This document shows, in pieces, positions 1 to 12,922 of a stretch of 64,000 bases of DNA. The position numbers and the translations under genes are program-made. Below the pieces are notes generated by a model, which saw only the letters and a list, made by a program, of their open reading frames with translations, had not been told where the DNA came from and did not search any database. Source of the DNA: Hydractinia symbiolongicarpus (lineage: Eukaryota > Cnidaria > Hydrozoa > Anthoathecata > Hydractiniidae); assembly GCF_029227915.1 (NCBI RefSeq), contig NC_079880.1, positions 17,876,001 through 17,940,000 on the forward strand, read 5' to 3'. How positions within the stretch are numbered: the first letter of the stretch is position 1; each line of letters opens with the position of its first letter.

Positions 1-1564
1 TGGCTGAATATTGTTGATGAAGTTGGGAATGTTGAGAATTTAGACTGGTGGGATTTTGCTGAAAGGGTATCACAAGAGGCTTTGATATGCTTGAATAAAG
101 CCAATGAAAATGAGATTAAGTCTGCCAAGGAGAAGGCATTGAACAACTGGATCGAAAATAAAATTTTTGATGAAGTGGAAGATAAATAGCAAAGTTGCAT
201 TAGCACCAGATGGATTCTGACAGAGAAGAGTGTTGATGGGCCAAGAATTGTGAAAGCTACATTAGTGGCACGAGGTTTTGAGGAGTTTGAAAAACCAATT
301 CAGACAGACTCTCCAACTTGCACAAAGGAATCATTACGTTTAATGTTGTCAATTTTAGCTTGTAAGGAATGGAACTGTAACTCTATTGACATTAAAGCTG
401 CCTTTTTGCAAGGAAAACCCATTGAAAGAGATATATACCTTAAACCACCTAAAGAGTTCCAGAAAGATGGAAATTGAATAAAACAGTCTATGGCCTTGCA
501 GATGCATCTAGAACATGGTATTTCAGAGTAAAGGAGGAACTGTTAAAGGAGTTGCAGTAAGTAAATTTGATGCAGGATTGTTCTACTATCGAAAAGATGG
601 GCGTCTACATGGAATTATGGCAACCCATGTAGATGATTTTTGTTGGGGTGGTACGAAACGTTTTTTAAACAATGTGATATTGCCATTGCATCAGACCTTT
701 AAAATTGGGACAGTGCACAACACAGCATTTCAATATTTGGGATTAGATTTAATGAAAAGAAAAGATAGCATTATTGTATCACAAGATTCATATTTGCAGA
801 AGATTACAGTACTCCCCATTGATAAACACAAAGATAAAGATGAATTGTTGAATACGAAACAAAAACATGATTTGAGAGTATTGATTGGACAATTAAATTG
901 GTTGGCTACACAGACACGTCCAGACATTCTTTTTGATTGCTTTGAACTAATGGGTAACATTAAAGATGCCACTGTTTCAGATATGCGAAGAGCCAACAAA
1001 GTGTTACAAAGAGCCAAGTGTGAACCTGTGAAATTGAAATTCAAGGCAGTTGGAAACATAGAGGAAGCTAAACTTTTGGTATTTCATGATGCATCATTTG
1101 CTAATCTAAAGAGAGAAGGGTCTCAAGGTGGATTCTTAATTTTCTTAGTGAATCAACTAAATCAATCACTATCCCTCATTTCGTGGCAGTCAAGAAAATT
1201 GAAAAGAGTAGTGAATAGTACATTTTCTGCAGAGACCATGCAATTGATCGATGCTGCTGGCAAAGGATATTGGATTCGATGTTTATTCGAAAAAATTTTC
1301 AATATTGCACCATCAATTCAATGTTTAACAGATAGTAAAACACTTTACGATGCTGTACATTCCACAAAACAAGTTTTGGACAATCGCTTAAGAGTAGATT
1401 TGGCTATTTTGAAAGAAATGATTCGAAATAAAGAAGTGAATCAAATAACATGGGTTTCAAAAGAACAGCAAATCGCTGATTGTCTTACCAAACGTAGTGC
1501 TAGTTGCAAGAATCTTCTTTTTACGTTGGCAACTGGTGTACTCAAACAAGAAAAAGAAAAATAG
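1..1564 (+). pseudogene. Ty1/copia retrotransposon pol remnant (reverse transcriptase + RNase H)
   Basis: This is the 3' part of a copia-type polyprotein; the 5' end lies outside the window. In frame 1 from the first base there is the pre-RT linker (ending FDEVEDK), an in-frame TAG at 187-189, then the start of reverse transcriptase (LVARGFEEFEKP, DIKAAFLQGKP) up to about 477. The frame then shifts near 476 and again near 527-533. The rest of RT follows with the catalytic box as VDDF (residues HVDDFCWGG) and then TRPDILFD. The C-terminal RNase H (HDASF, AETMQL, TDSKTL, IADCLTK) runs to the TAG ending at 1564. RNase H acidic residues are kept, but one stop and at least two frameshifts make the copy inactive. 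Family assignment is firm; lineage within copia is not determined. Confidence 0.9.
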
Positions 1565-1789
1565 AGGTGATCTGAGGAGAGATGTGTACATAGTTTAAAC
1601 ATTTTTGTTATTTTGTTAATACTAACCATTTTGGAGTTGATTTCGTTAAACTGGCCACAATATGGATTGGTTAAAGTTGCTGTTTTGTTTATGTGTCAAA
1701 TGACTTATGTTGTTGTTAACTTGGATATAGCTGCATATGGATATCCATTCAATTCTGTTAATAAATTTGGTTGAACTAAAAGTTGATCA

Positions 1790-1840
1790 AACTGACAAAA
1801 GAAAGAAAAAGAAAAGAGGGGAAGATTGTTAACATGTATT
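1790..1840 (+). other. Possible polypurine tract and start of copia 3' LTR
   Basis: A purine-only run (AAAGAAAGAAAAAGAAAAGA and following GGGGAAGA) ends just before TGTTAACATG at 1827. A polypurine tract followed by TG is what precedes a copia 3' LTR. No second LTR is available in the window for comparison, so the LTR itself is inferred. Confidence 0.4.
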
Positions 1841-2959
1841 TATTGTCATATAGAATAAGGAATAAGACAATATCACTGACCCTGTAAATATAGCTAAGAA
1901 AGTGTTGGGTTATACAAGAAAGATTGCATATTGGATGAAAGTATTATTGAGCAAGGAAGAATATTAGAAAGCAAGGGAAGCTGTTGGATTCCATCAAAAA
2001 GATTATAGACTATCAGAACAAAAGATTACTGAGGAAGAAGAATATTGAAAGTCTTATAGAAGACAAAAGGTTAGTGGTTTTAATAATTATCATCTAGAAC
2101 AACACAAATCATCACACTTGAGCTATCAGAATTACTACATGTTAAATGAAAATCGTTTTGTCATATTTCATGCAACCGATGTAAATTTAGTTACACAAAA
2201 TGTGAAAAATACATTATTTGCATAAAAAAGAGCCCTTAGATACTTTTTTAAAAGGTTTTGTGGCTTGTTATATCTTCTAATTTAAACTTAAAAGGTCAAG
2301 TCAAATAAGTTACAGCCATATTCCTAGCAAAGACCACTAAGATAACTACGGTAGCTATAGCTTACACGTAAAAAGCAACATAAAACTCAGAGGTTAGCTA
2401 GGTACTGCTGGTAATCTTAAGTTTGAAGCTAACATTAGCTAGCTACAGTAGCTAATAGGTGGCAGATAAATATAAACTTGCGACTTAGTTAGGTTAAAGA
2501 ACATGGCTACATATTTATAAATTCCTAGCCAGCTAGTTGTTGTTGATGTGGTTGGCTTTATGATGCTAGCTATAACAAACATGTCTCGCATCAATAATAT
2601 TATCAAATCTGAAAAAAGCATAAACAAATCTTACAGAAACCTTTCTATACTTCATTTATATACCATGCCCCTTTTTAAATGTTTTTGTAAAGATTTATTT
2701 TGAAGGAAAGAGTACACAAATGCTTAAAAAGAACAGCCATGCAAAGACAATTTCCGTTACTTTGTGCTAGGAACTTCATTTAACAAACTTTTGACGTTTG
2801 TTTTGATCGTCAGGGGAAACTTGGAATTTTCAACAAATACAATTGCTTTATTTTGATCACGTGGTTTGATTCATCCAATTAAATTTTTTATTTTGATCAC
2901 GTGATTATAAAACGCAACAAACAAACGCAAGCGCAAACTCGTGGCATTTTTCGACAAAG
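1841..2959. other. No gene seen
   Basis: AT-rich sequence with several GCTAGC-type short repeats around 2390-2580. Part of it may be LTR or flanking DNA of the copia remnant. I see no coding frame or RNA gene. Confidence 0.5.
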
Positions 2960-3071
2960 AAGACATATTTTTTTCGGCAACATCAAAGATTTATTCGGTG
3001 ACATCAAAGCAAAATAAGGATATCAACTTTGCCTGTCACAGAGACACGGAACTGGCGTATTATTATATAGA
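2960..3071 (-). repeat. Helitron-like 5'-end fragment
   Basis: On the minus strand it begins TCTATATAATAATACGCC and continues through the CAAAGT...ATC...CATCAAAG sequence seen at the start of the related elements at 3649, 4620, 28045, 28131 and 28864. It directly abuts the CTAG end of the next copy at 3072, a head-to-tail arrangement. Confidence 0.6.
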
Positions 3072-3649
3072 CTAGTCGATAAGGCCCGTGGAAAAATCCA
3101 CTTAGGCAGGATAACAGAGAAAAACAACCGTCATTTAAATTTTGATGACGTCAGCAGAGACATGTCAGAACACAAAATGTTTTTTTTCAGAAATGTGTAT
3201 GCCTGTTGCCTTCATCGTATAGATCTTGAAACGCTGAGCAAGAAAATGTATAGGATCGCGTATTTTTGACAAACGGTTGCAGAGATATTAGGATTTGAAG
3301 GTTTTTCGATGACGTCATCAACCCGTCCATTCCGAAACGGATTCGGGGACCCAGGTTTGGGAAAATTACCCAAATTGGTCCTAGTTGGTCCCTAGTTACC
3401 CACGCGGTGAAAAATCATTGACGTCACCACCTCGTTTCCAAGTTATTTGGCCTCAAAGTTTTAGGTGCACTGTAATGGCTTCATTAATTTAATATAGGAT
3501 ATTGACGTTAAAGTAGTGTTATTTTCGTCGCGTCGTAACGTCAGAAAATTTAACATATTAGACATGCATTTTTCGGCAACATCAAAGGAAAATGAAGACA
3601 TCCACTTTGCCTGTTACAGACACACGGAACTGGCGTATTATTATATAGA
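3072..3649 (-). mobile_element. Non-autonomous Helitron-like element
   Basis: Read on the minus strand it starts with 5'-TC (TCTATATAATAATACGCC). It ends with a short hairpin (GTGGA TTTT TCCAC) about a dozen bases before a terminal CTAG. TC at the 5' end, a 3' hairpin, CTRR and insertion next to T are the structural signs of Helitrons, and there are no terminal inverted repeats. There is no Rep/helicase frame, so it would be non-autonomous. Related copies lie at 28131-28863 and 28864-29592 on the plus strand. It could instead be another end-conserved short repeat, but the CTRR plus hairpin favour a Helitron. Confidence 0.6.
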
Positions 3650-4325
3650 TTATTAAAATTGTTGATAGAAGAATTTATAATTTAAAATGAAATCTGCAAC
3701 CCAGATACTCAGATATAAAATTATAAGGAACAAGAATTTTCTCATAAACTCTGCAACACAAATACAATTTAAAGAATGATAATTTTAAAGAATCATATCA
3801 AAGTGGCAATGGCGATCAGCAGATACGGTTGGTGCGTATCTGCTGATAATTGCAATGTTATCTTTAAATTATAAATTCTTCTGTTTAAGAATGTTCGGGC
3901 ATCATATAAAAGCTGCAACGTAAATAGACACTTTTAAACAACGGACATTTTTTAGCTGCAACACAGATGCACAGATATAGTGAGTAGGTGCATATCTGCT
4001 TTGCAGTTTTATTTTAAATTATATTTTTTCTGTTTATACATATCTAAAGTTTAGCTGTTTCTGTTTCACATAATGATGTGATTTTGCATTGAAAACAATG
4101 GACGTACATGCATGTCCACAGGTTGAAAATATAAACAACAGATCACCATAATTAGGGAAATCAAGTAAAATGAAAATCTTACATTGTATAAAATTTCTGC
4201 ATTTGTTCTTGACAAAAGAAAAAGGAACACCTAAGAAAATTAATTTGGGCACCTTTTGTATTTTTTTCTTCTGAAAAACCCACAATTAAGGTAATTTATA
4301 TGTAGTCATGTTTTTTTATTCCCGT
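3650..4325. other. No gene seen
   Basis: AT-rich DNA with short internal repeats, such as the CAGATACG...GCGTATCTGCTG inverted pair near 3820-3845. No supported gene. Confidence 0.5.
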
Positions 4326-4622
4326 GCATGGGGTTGGGTACAAATGTACCAACCCTAACCCATGCAGTGAAAAATGACTGATGTCACCACCTCGTTTTCA
4401 AGTTATTTGGCCTCAAAGTTTTAAGCGCACTGTAATGGCTTCATTAATTTAAAGTAAGATATTGACGTTAAAGTAGTGATATTGAAGCCGTGTCATAACG
4501 TCAGAAAATTTGACGTTTGAGACATAACTTTTTGGAGACATCAAAGAAAAATGAACACATTCACTTTGCCTGTTACAGACAGACAGACACTCATACACAC
4601 AGTCTGCGTATTATTATAGAGA
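4326..4622 (-). repeat. Helitron-like fragment with a hairpin at its broken end
   Basis: Positions 4370-4620 match the 5' half of the Helitron-like family on the minus strand (GTGACG/CATCAC box, TTAACGTCAATATC, TCTATAATAATACGCAG at the end). At 4326-4369 an imperfect palindrome (GCATGGGGTTGGGTAC versus GTACCAACCCTAACCCATGC) marks where the copy breaks off. Confidence 0.5.
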
Positions 4623-6034
4623 TTGAGTATACTGTAGGTTGATCTTTCGACATAGCATTTGCATCTTCTTGCCTATCACACAGTTGTTAGAGCCAAAAAC
4701 AACAAACATAAGCACTTAAATGTTTTTTACTTACTTTTGATAGCTTTTAAAGCGATCCTTTAAGATGATCATCCAAAATGATCGTCTTCAGTGACCTGCA
4801 TGCCACCCTATAAAAGGACAAAAGGCAACACCATACATAAGTCTCATCTTTCCACACACCAAATCATATGTAAAAGTGAGTTTGAATGTGCCCTTCTATT
4901 TGCTGTTAGCCCTATGATTTGATTCCATCTGAAATTTTAGATAGAAACCTATCCAGCAGCTTCTTAATACTGGAACATTGCATTTTGTACAATTTCTCAC
5001 TTCTTTTGGTAAGAAATTAGATAATTTTGCACCATGCAGTGGCAGAAGGAAGCTCTCAGATTCTAAAGGTTGCTAGGTAATGTGCAGTTGTAGGGTTCTT
5101 ATAAACATTTTCTACCAAAGCGTGTGTTAATGGATACATCTATTCTGTTGTGATTAAGGTTTGGAACCAAGCCTTCAATGTTTTTTCAAACGTAAATAAT
5201 TCTGTATCGTTCATGACATCTTCAAAGTCAGTATAAAATGCATTTTCTGAGCGCATTCCAATAGTCAGAGATGTATTTGCCTTTTAATTTTGCATTTAAA
5301 GTACCACCTAAAAACTAAATTTCTCAGCGAAAAATGTTTTGGCCGGAAAAACTTTCGCGGTGAAAACTTTCGGACACAATTTTTTAATTCAGCAGAAAAA
5401 TTTTCGGACAAGCTTTATAAAGTCAAAAAATGTAAAAAAAATTTGAACAAAAAAAATGAAAAAGTTTTTCCGTCCGAATATTTTCGATCGTAATGTGTAT
5501 CTGTTAAATGCCAGCAGTGGTTAAACAACACTGGTGGTATTTAACAGATGCATTGGGAACTAAATGTACTGATTTTCAAACGAGACATCGCTTGTCATTA
5601 GTACGCCTTTTTTTTCTGTGATAATTCTGAACATGTTAGGAAGCTTATGTCTTTTATGTCTTAGCTTCAAATAAATGTTGATGAAACCAATGAGCCTAAG
5701 TTATGAATACAAAGGGATTATTTCTAGCAATAGATTTCTATACCTTAATTAAGTAGTTCTGTTCACAACAATTGAAAACTAAAAATTTTAAGTACCGATT
5801 ACACTAGACTGGTATCATGCAGTACTTCACTAGTCTGAATAAATGGCAACAAAAAAGGAACCCATTTGCTGCATTTGCACAATATTGTTAAAAATAATGG
5901 GCCATTTTCACCCATTATTTTAAAAAGGCTTATTGATCTTCGAACATGTCTATGATATTTGTATATGCTGTATATATACCCACAATCGGATCCAACTTTA
6001 ACAAAATAAAATGATACGTTTTGCTTTTATTTAG
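4623..6034. other. Upstream region of IF1; no exon recognised
   Basis: The first exon of the IF1 gene, with ATG and mitochondrial targeting peptide, should lie upstream of 6035, here or further left. I found no open segment with a targeting-like peptide and a donor in the right phase. A short open frame at 5290-5493 overlaps an AAANTTTTCGCGG-type repeat and is not supported as a gene. Confidence 0.4.
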
Positions 6035-7518
6035 GGAGGCGGCTCTGGTGGTAGCATCCGGTAAGATATTTTTGTGACCAGTTACTTTCCTTAATAGAAT
6101 ATCAATTGGAACCGGTTTTATTGTGTCTAATTTTGCAAATTAATAAAAGCAACTTAGGTGGGATGTGTTATAAAACGTGCTATACCTGTTTCCATGTTTC
6201 ATCTTTGTCTTGATAGAGATGCTGGTGGGGCATTTGGTAAAATGGAGGCCGCTCACGAAGAACAATATTTTCGAAAACTAGTAAGTTAACATTTTATTAT
6301 AAATGAAATATCATGCTTTTGAAATAAACCTGCTTTATTTAAACAAAGAGTTTAGTAAACATATAAGAGCATAGGCAAAATAACATATCGAAACAGATTG
6401 GTTTATATCTTCTCATGTATACCACGAGGACTCGATTCAGCTGTATCCTTCCAATAAACCCCCACCCTTAAAATCATTTCTGACAAATACTGTTAAACTT
6501 AAAATTTAACAATAAATTTAACGCGCGGGTAAAAATAATTATTTTTACTGACATGCAAAGAAAATTAAAAGAAAACAATTATAAAAAATTATAGCGCATG
6601 AATCAGCGTTAATAATTAGGGGAAAATATCAACACGCGCGAAAAATTTGGTGTTTTATAATAATAAATAAATAACCCTTTTGTAATGTAGATCGTTATAA
6701 ATAATAATGATGATCAAGTTCTTATTATCAATTGTTCCTAATCATCAAGCTCGAAACATGATAACGGACACATCTTAAAAGTTTTAAATCCATATGGCTA
6801 CTAAACCAAAAGTTAATAGTTCTTTTGATTTTATAGGCTGCGCTTTAATATCTGCAGGTAAATAAAATGCAAGAGATTTTAGGCGAGTAAGATTAGAGTA
6901 AAATAAATTACGATTTTTTGCCAAAATGCCCCCTGCGCGTTAATTAGACCCCGCCCGGGTATTAGACACCGCCTGGGTATTTACAGTATTTATTTTTATA
7001 TATCAATATAACACTTAAAAGTAGTAAACGTTAAACGCTGATCGTTCTTCAACGATGCTTGTAAAAAAAATTTCTAAACCTGTACGTACTACTCATTTAC
7101 AGAGATCTGTTTCAATTTTCTTTCTTATTACTCGCTGTTAAAGTTGTATCAATAAGTTCCAGAATCTAAATGCCTGTAAGTTAGTTTGCGTCCGACTGCA
7201 GTCCGTCTATGGTAGCAGCAACAACAATCAATCTTTAGGTTTTTTAGGTTTTGGTGAATTTCTTTTGTCAGTTAAAGCAAGTTTAACGTAACATCACTTA
7301 TTTAGCAATCTGAGTTACTTTCAAAAGTAAAACGTGAACATCAGAAGCAATGCTTGTACCACGACGAGGAGATCAAGTTCCACGAAGACGCGATCAAGCG
7401 ACACACTGAATCGATCGAAAGACATCGCCTGTTAAAAAGTCAACACGAAGCTACCGTGCGACAACAAGATAGCGTGGAAAAACAACAACTATATGACGAA
7501 CAAAACAAGAAAAAATAA
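6035..7518 (+). CDS. ATPIF1: Mitochondrial ATPase inhibitor IF1, last three exons
   Basis: IF1 binds the F1 part of mitochondrial ATP synthase when the matrix becomes acidic and blocks ATP hydrolysis. Three exons with AG/GT borders join in frame: 6035-6060, 6217-6280 and 7306-7518 (TAA). Their translation has the IF1 signature: a glycine-rich lead (GGGSGGSIRDAGGAFGKMEA), then HEEQYFRKL, then a long charged histidine-rich helix (KREHQKQCLYHDEEIKFHED, later HTESIERHRLLK) matching the inhibitory segment and C-terminal dimerising coiled coil of animal IF1. The C-terminal tail after the coiled coil is longer and Gln-rich. The exon with the start codon and targeting peptide is missing or unrecognised, so the gene is annotated as 5'-partial. 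Family assignment is strong from the SIRDAGGAFGK box alone. Confidence 0.88.
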
Positions 7519-10500
7519 CCCGAAAATTTATCCTGTTTGAAGTTCAATGATACTTTCAACCTTTATTTGTATATCATGTTATTTTGGTAATGCTAAAATA
7601 CAGATGTTGACACCTTCAAAAAATTTTGTATATCATTTGTGGTCATGTTGAAAAATAAGAAAAAAAGTAGAATTATTTTCGCGCAAAACTGATACGCGAA
7701 TTCTTGAGACTATTTTTTTGAAAGAATTTTTTTATTAGGAATCCTCAAGGCATCACATCCGAATAATAGTTATCCTTTTATTGGATATTTGCCTTAACCT
7801 TTATTTAAATCATATTTTAAATGTTGTCGCGATTTTGACAGTTTTTCTGCCGATCTTCTCTCGTCATCATAGAGCGCAGTATGGATCAGCGCGACGTCGT
7901 CTAGTGTAAAGATAAACATAAGCATCAAGTGTACAAGTGTAAACTAACCCTTAACCCGAATCATTTCCACAAACATTGAAGAAAAGAAAAATATTTTTTT
8001 AAACCTTTCTTTTAACTTGTGTTAAAAGCTGTTGGTACAGCCATATTTAATTACCGTTTTTTATGTGATTTTGTACGATGGAACAAAAAATTGTGTTGTC
8101 GCAAAGTTCTGATTAGCACCATCTTTGTTACTGACCGAATTTGCTCTCTATTGCAGGTTTTTTACATTCAATATTGATTAATATAAATATTCAAGTATCT
8201 GTGCAGGAGAGCGCTAACTTTTTGTATTCAACAATTTTGTTTTTTCCTTTGTGGAAGAAATCTTAACATTAAATATGTAAACATCAATTTCTTTCTTCAA
8301 AAACATATTTCTATTTATAGAAGTTTTAAATAATAAAATGATAAAACTAAAAAGGTTGAATTTGGAAAAAAATGTCTTAGATATCATCGTAGACATTTTA
8401 AAGAAAGAAGATTCACTTTGAAATAATTTTTCGGTTAACAACAAAGTTTGCGCTTTAAAAAATGTTTTGCGAGATAACGATAAAAATAATGAAATCACGG
8501 GCGAAATCTTTTTACTTGAATAATTTCTGAATCTGATTTTGTTGCAGTTTTTTATTATGGTAAGTTTAAGTGCCAATTTGAATTAACAGTTGTTGTAATT
8601 TTAAAATTATCCATATAATGTTTGAAACATTTGTGTAGCTGTACAACAACGAGCTAATTTCTGCTTCTTTTGTGTCTGGGTTTGTTGTTCCTGCTGTGAT
8701 TAATTGTGGTTGTCTTCATTATTGTTGTCATGCAAGGCAGAATGTTCTCAGAACAACAAAGAAGCCATACAGTAACGGATGTTGTGTGTAGCATGATTTA
8801 ATAAAAGTTGCGTTCTATTGCTAGACAATTTAGGGTGAAAGATTTCCTTGTAACATTTTTATTTTCTTCGTTTTCATTTATTCATGTTATTCTCCTTTTT
8901 GTTTTGTAACGAGAAGTAAATAATAAAATACATCTGCTAAAAAATAATGAAATATATAATGAAAAAATCGCGAAAAAAATATAAAGACTTTCCACCTGTC
9001 CAGCGGTCGCCATGGAAACATATATAAAAATCTAAGCAATTTTTCGTATAGTAAAACCTTCGTTTTAAAATGTGGCGAACATATAATAAAGTTTTTTTTT
9101 CAGCTTTTATTGTTGGATTATACGCGAAACATGGTTTTTATAACTTGTATTTTATCTTTAACATTTTTTTTATTTTGACTTTTTGATTTGGCTTCCTAAT
9201 GGCAAACTGATTTCATCACATTTGTTTCGTTGTTGTTTTGAGCAAGTAGTAGCAACGAGGTTAAAAAAACGAAGGGTGTGCTGTTCGTGTAAGTATCAAG
9301 TATACACTAAGTTTTTTCTCTGCTGAATTAATACATTTTTTATTACATATGATGTTCGATTATCTTGAAGTTGTTATGAGATCAACAGTGGCTTTTTTAA
9401 ATTAAGTTGCAAAACTTAAAAGTGCCATTTTCATGTTCAACTTTAGCCAAAATTAGCCAATCCCACTAATCAGGGGCTAAAAACATCAATTTTTTTTATT
9501 TTGTTCTTTTCTTTTTTATTGCTTCGTCCAATTTTTATTTTTTTTAAGGATTTTATAAGTTACGCTGCCATTTTGGTGTCTTTATAAAAATAAATCGCAA
9601 CGGGTATATACAACTCTTTTTTCCCGAGTACGATGGGAATCGTGTCGTGTGTTTCGGCTTTTAGCTAAACATTTTCACCATCACAATATTTTTAAAGTAA
9701 AAAAGTCAAATAATTTATTCGACAGATAAGAAATGTGTGATAAGGAATATTTTGTTAAATAAAGAAAAAACGATCTCAATTTTTAGAAAAATGTAAAACT
9801 TAAAATTTTATTTTGAGCGATATTTCAATCTTTGTCCGTTGTTAAAATTCTGCCTATCAAACTGCTTTGCTACACTTTTTTTAAAAGAACCAGGTTAGGT
9901 TTCAGCCTTATTTTTTAAGCTACACAAACTTTTGGCTTATTGTTGCCTAAGTTTTAAAAAATTTAACCTTATTTGAAAAACAATAACTTAACTTAATATA
10001 CTTTTGTAGAACTTGCGGAACCTAATTTTGCGAATAGGATCAAAATAGACTTGTTTCAATATCCATTTCCATTCCGCAAAATACACAGCCGGAATAGACA
10101 TACTAACCTGAAAACGAGGTTAGTTTAGAGACAATTTTAATTTGTCAGCGAAGTGATGGACATATAGTTTGTTTACCTTTATTATTTCTCAAATTAAGTT
10201 GTCAAATGGAAAAATTATGAACTTTTGGTAAAAAAATAGAACATGGCACTTATTTTATACCCATTGGGCTTTTTAAAATTACTGGTTTATATTTTTTTCT
10301 AGTGTTTAGCTAGCTAGCTATTGTTTTTCTATGACTGGTTTGGATTTTATATTTTTTGAAACATCTGTAAATAACATTATGACTTGGCTATCCCTTTCCT
10401 CCAAGGCTATCCTAAGCATGTTGGGTTGGTGGTATTAGACTAAATATTGGTCTTCATCATGTTATATATTCAACAAAATGTAATAAGAGCAATGCAATCA

Positions 10501-11810
10501 CCCAAGATAGTACCCATAAGTATCCTTGAACCTTGATTATTTAAAAATTATGGCCTGTAAGAATGTTGCAGTTGCAGCTACAGATAATTGTTGTAGTTTT
10601 TTAAATTCACAAAATTTTCTGTCAATAGGTAGTATTTCTATAAGTATTGCCAGTAATATTATATTTACAAGTTTTGCCAGATTGTTATTCCACGTCAAGT
10701 ATAAACTAATGGGTATTGTAATTTATTTGTATGTAAAAGCAAAGATCAAAAACTTATGTATATAAAATAATTTTCTTAAGGGGTGCTCTTCTTAGACAAA
10801 TTTGATAGAACTAACATAAAAACTTTTCTGTATTATGCTTGTTGAGTTTCTGAATTTAAGGTACTGTAAGGGGACAATAGATTTTTTATACAGATGTATT
10901 TTAATGAAGTTATAATGAATAGGCATTTTTGAAGGAGGGGGGGGAGGGTGTGATTCATTCAAAAGCTAAGAGAATTGTAGATGAACAATCCGCTCACGAT
11001 TTGTTTCAAGTCACATCTTGTGTCAATGCAATAATGTTTAACCAGGTAAGCACTCCCTTAGATATGGTTAGTATATACTTGATCGATTTACCACAATAAC
11101 TTATAACCTATAAGTTATATGGCCTAAAAAAGTTAAGAAATTTTTAAATAAAATAAAAGCCTTACATGTTCAAGAAATGATAAACCTACAATACTAGAAT
11201 CTGAATAGACAAACCAAAACAACAAACAATTTGTGATTACTGAGTACACTGGGTTGAGCCAAAATATGTTTATTATAAATGTATATTAAATGGAAAGGTT
11301 AAAGTATATTAGCAGGGGAGTGTGACAATAACAACAATACATAGCTGGGCAGCACATCATCTGAGTACATGCTAGCTATAACATTCAACCTATAAAATCT
11401 GGCTATGAAAAGCTGGGTAACTTTTTTAGAAAAATAATTATAACCTATATAATTATAATGCATATAAATTATAATTATATAAGTTATATAAAGTTTGAGT
11501 AAACTAGGTAAACATTTTATAATTTACTGTTTATAATATAAACTTTTTGTAGGAGTACGAAACAAGACGTTTGTTGGCTAGCCAGATAGCTAGACAACAT
11601 TAAAGTTGCCATAAATACACACTTAATATCAATAAATATTCATAATTTTTGTCACACTACCACTACTAATACCCTCAATATACTTTTATCCACTACGATC
11701 CTTTCAATATGGCAGTTGAAAATTATAAAACCAACATTTGTTGATAACTAAGGTTAGAACAACTTGTAAACAACTTGGCGTCCTGAACTTTATCTAAACT
11801 AACCTCGTTT
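7519..11810. other. Long AT-rich intergenic region, no gene seen
   Basis: Between IF1 and the foldback element I see only short AT-rich frames such as 8214-8576 and 10526-10765, with no recognisable motif. Around 11159-11215 there is a diverged copy of part of the foldback arm (TGTTCAAGAAATGATAAAC, then AGACAAACC). Confidence 0.5.
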
Positions 11811-12165
11811 TACTGTGGAAAGTTTATCATTTCTTGAACATGATAGTTTAGTAGGCGACGTTTCGGGAGATCCTTCTCCCATCATCGGGCAAAGTAAAAT
11901 GATGTTGAGCATGTATTTATATAATTGCAGAGGATCGAAATTCATAAAATTAACCAATCAGAAACGAGCTGATAATTATAGTTGAATACGGTAATTAACA
12001 TTTTCGGACATGTAGGTAAGAAAACGGAGATGTGAAGAAAAACGAAATTGCGGACCACAGCTGGAGCTCAACATCATTTTACTTTGCCCGATGATGGGAG
12101 AAGGATCTCCCGAAACGTCGCCTACTAAACTATCATGTTCAAGAAATGATAAACTTTCCACAGTA
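11811..12165. repeat. Foldback element with perfect 100-bp inverted arms and hammerhead-like cores
   Basis: Arm 11811-11910 is the exact reverse complement of arm 12066-12165; 155 bp lie between. On the plus strand the right arm contains CCCGATGATGGGAG, loop AAGGAT, CTCCCGAAACGTC. That is a CGATGA box, a 5-bp stem II (GGGAG/CTCCC) and a GAAAC box, the layout of a hammerhead ribozyme as found in Penelope-like retroelements. The canonical CUGAUGA is here CCGAUGA, so catalysis is doubtful. The left arm carries the same motif on the minus strand. Origin as a Penelope-like terminal repeat is an inference. Confidence 0.6.
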
Positions 12166-12922
12166 ATATGAATACTGAACAGACAAACCGAAATAATATC
12201 TTCAATAACCTCGTTTTCATGCAATGTTTTGATTTTTTGCCACCACGGCTAATCAGGAAAAGGCGATATTGAAATAGGTCTATTGCAAAAATAAGTATAC
12301 TCAACAGCTTTATTCATACACTGTCTGACGTTGATATGTTTTGTCTTATTTGCTGCAATAAATAAAATATTTTTGCATGGTCACAGAGATGTCTATTCCA
12401 AACTTTTTTATTTCAATACCCGGCTGCAATCTATGTTTAATCGCGATATCTTTCCCAAAGGACTTGTACCGTAAATGCTCGATTAGGCGCCCGAAAATTT
12501 TACTAAAAGAGGTGCTTAATCGAGACGCATGTTAAGTGAGAGAGGGGCGCTGAAGCGAGCGCTTATGGTTTAAATTTTGTATAGGGTTTAACATCTGGTT
12601 GTGTTCCTTGGCTAAAAGTATTTTTTTTAATGCATGAGAAAAATAGGGATGTATTTTTTAAACTTTTGTAAGAGTCTTTAGTCAGTTGAATTTAGTCAGT
12701 TGTGACCTGATCGATTTGCCGGGGAAGGGAGTAATCTTTCCACATCTTTGTGGTCGAATGTTCATGCCAAGGTCAAACGCACCATAATACAGCCTTTAAT
12801 TTGTTCTCAATTTATGTTTTTCATGTCGTATTTTTAGATCTTATTATTAAGTTCTTTATTTGCATACAAAGTTTATCAAACAAGCGTTGTTAAGAAAAAA
12901 TCAAAAAGATGTTTCATAAAGG
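12166..12922. other. Upstream region of the adenylate cyclase gene
   Basis: No exon recognised. It holds a GC-richer patch around 12470-12560 (GCTTAATCGAGACG, GGGGCGCTGAAGCGAGCG). Promoter elements cannot be assigned by eye. Confidence 0.4.

Noticed and set aside
3072-4622. Terminal-inverted-repeat DNA transposon (MITE)
   Set aside because: The conserved ends are not inverted copies of each other; TC start, 3' hairpin and CTRR fit Helitrons better.
5816-5890. Candidate first exon of IF1 (frame starting MQYFTSLNKW)
   Set aside because: The frame reaches a stop without a usable GT donor in the right phase and lacks a targeting-peptide profile.
8214-8576. 120-codon minus-strand frame
   Set aside because: AT-rich low-complexity composition (Lys/Phe/Ser/Leu), no motif and no splice context.
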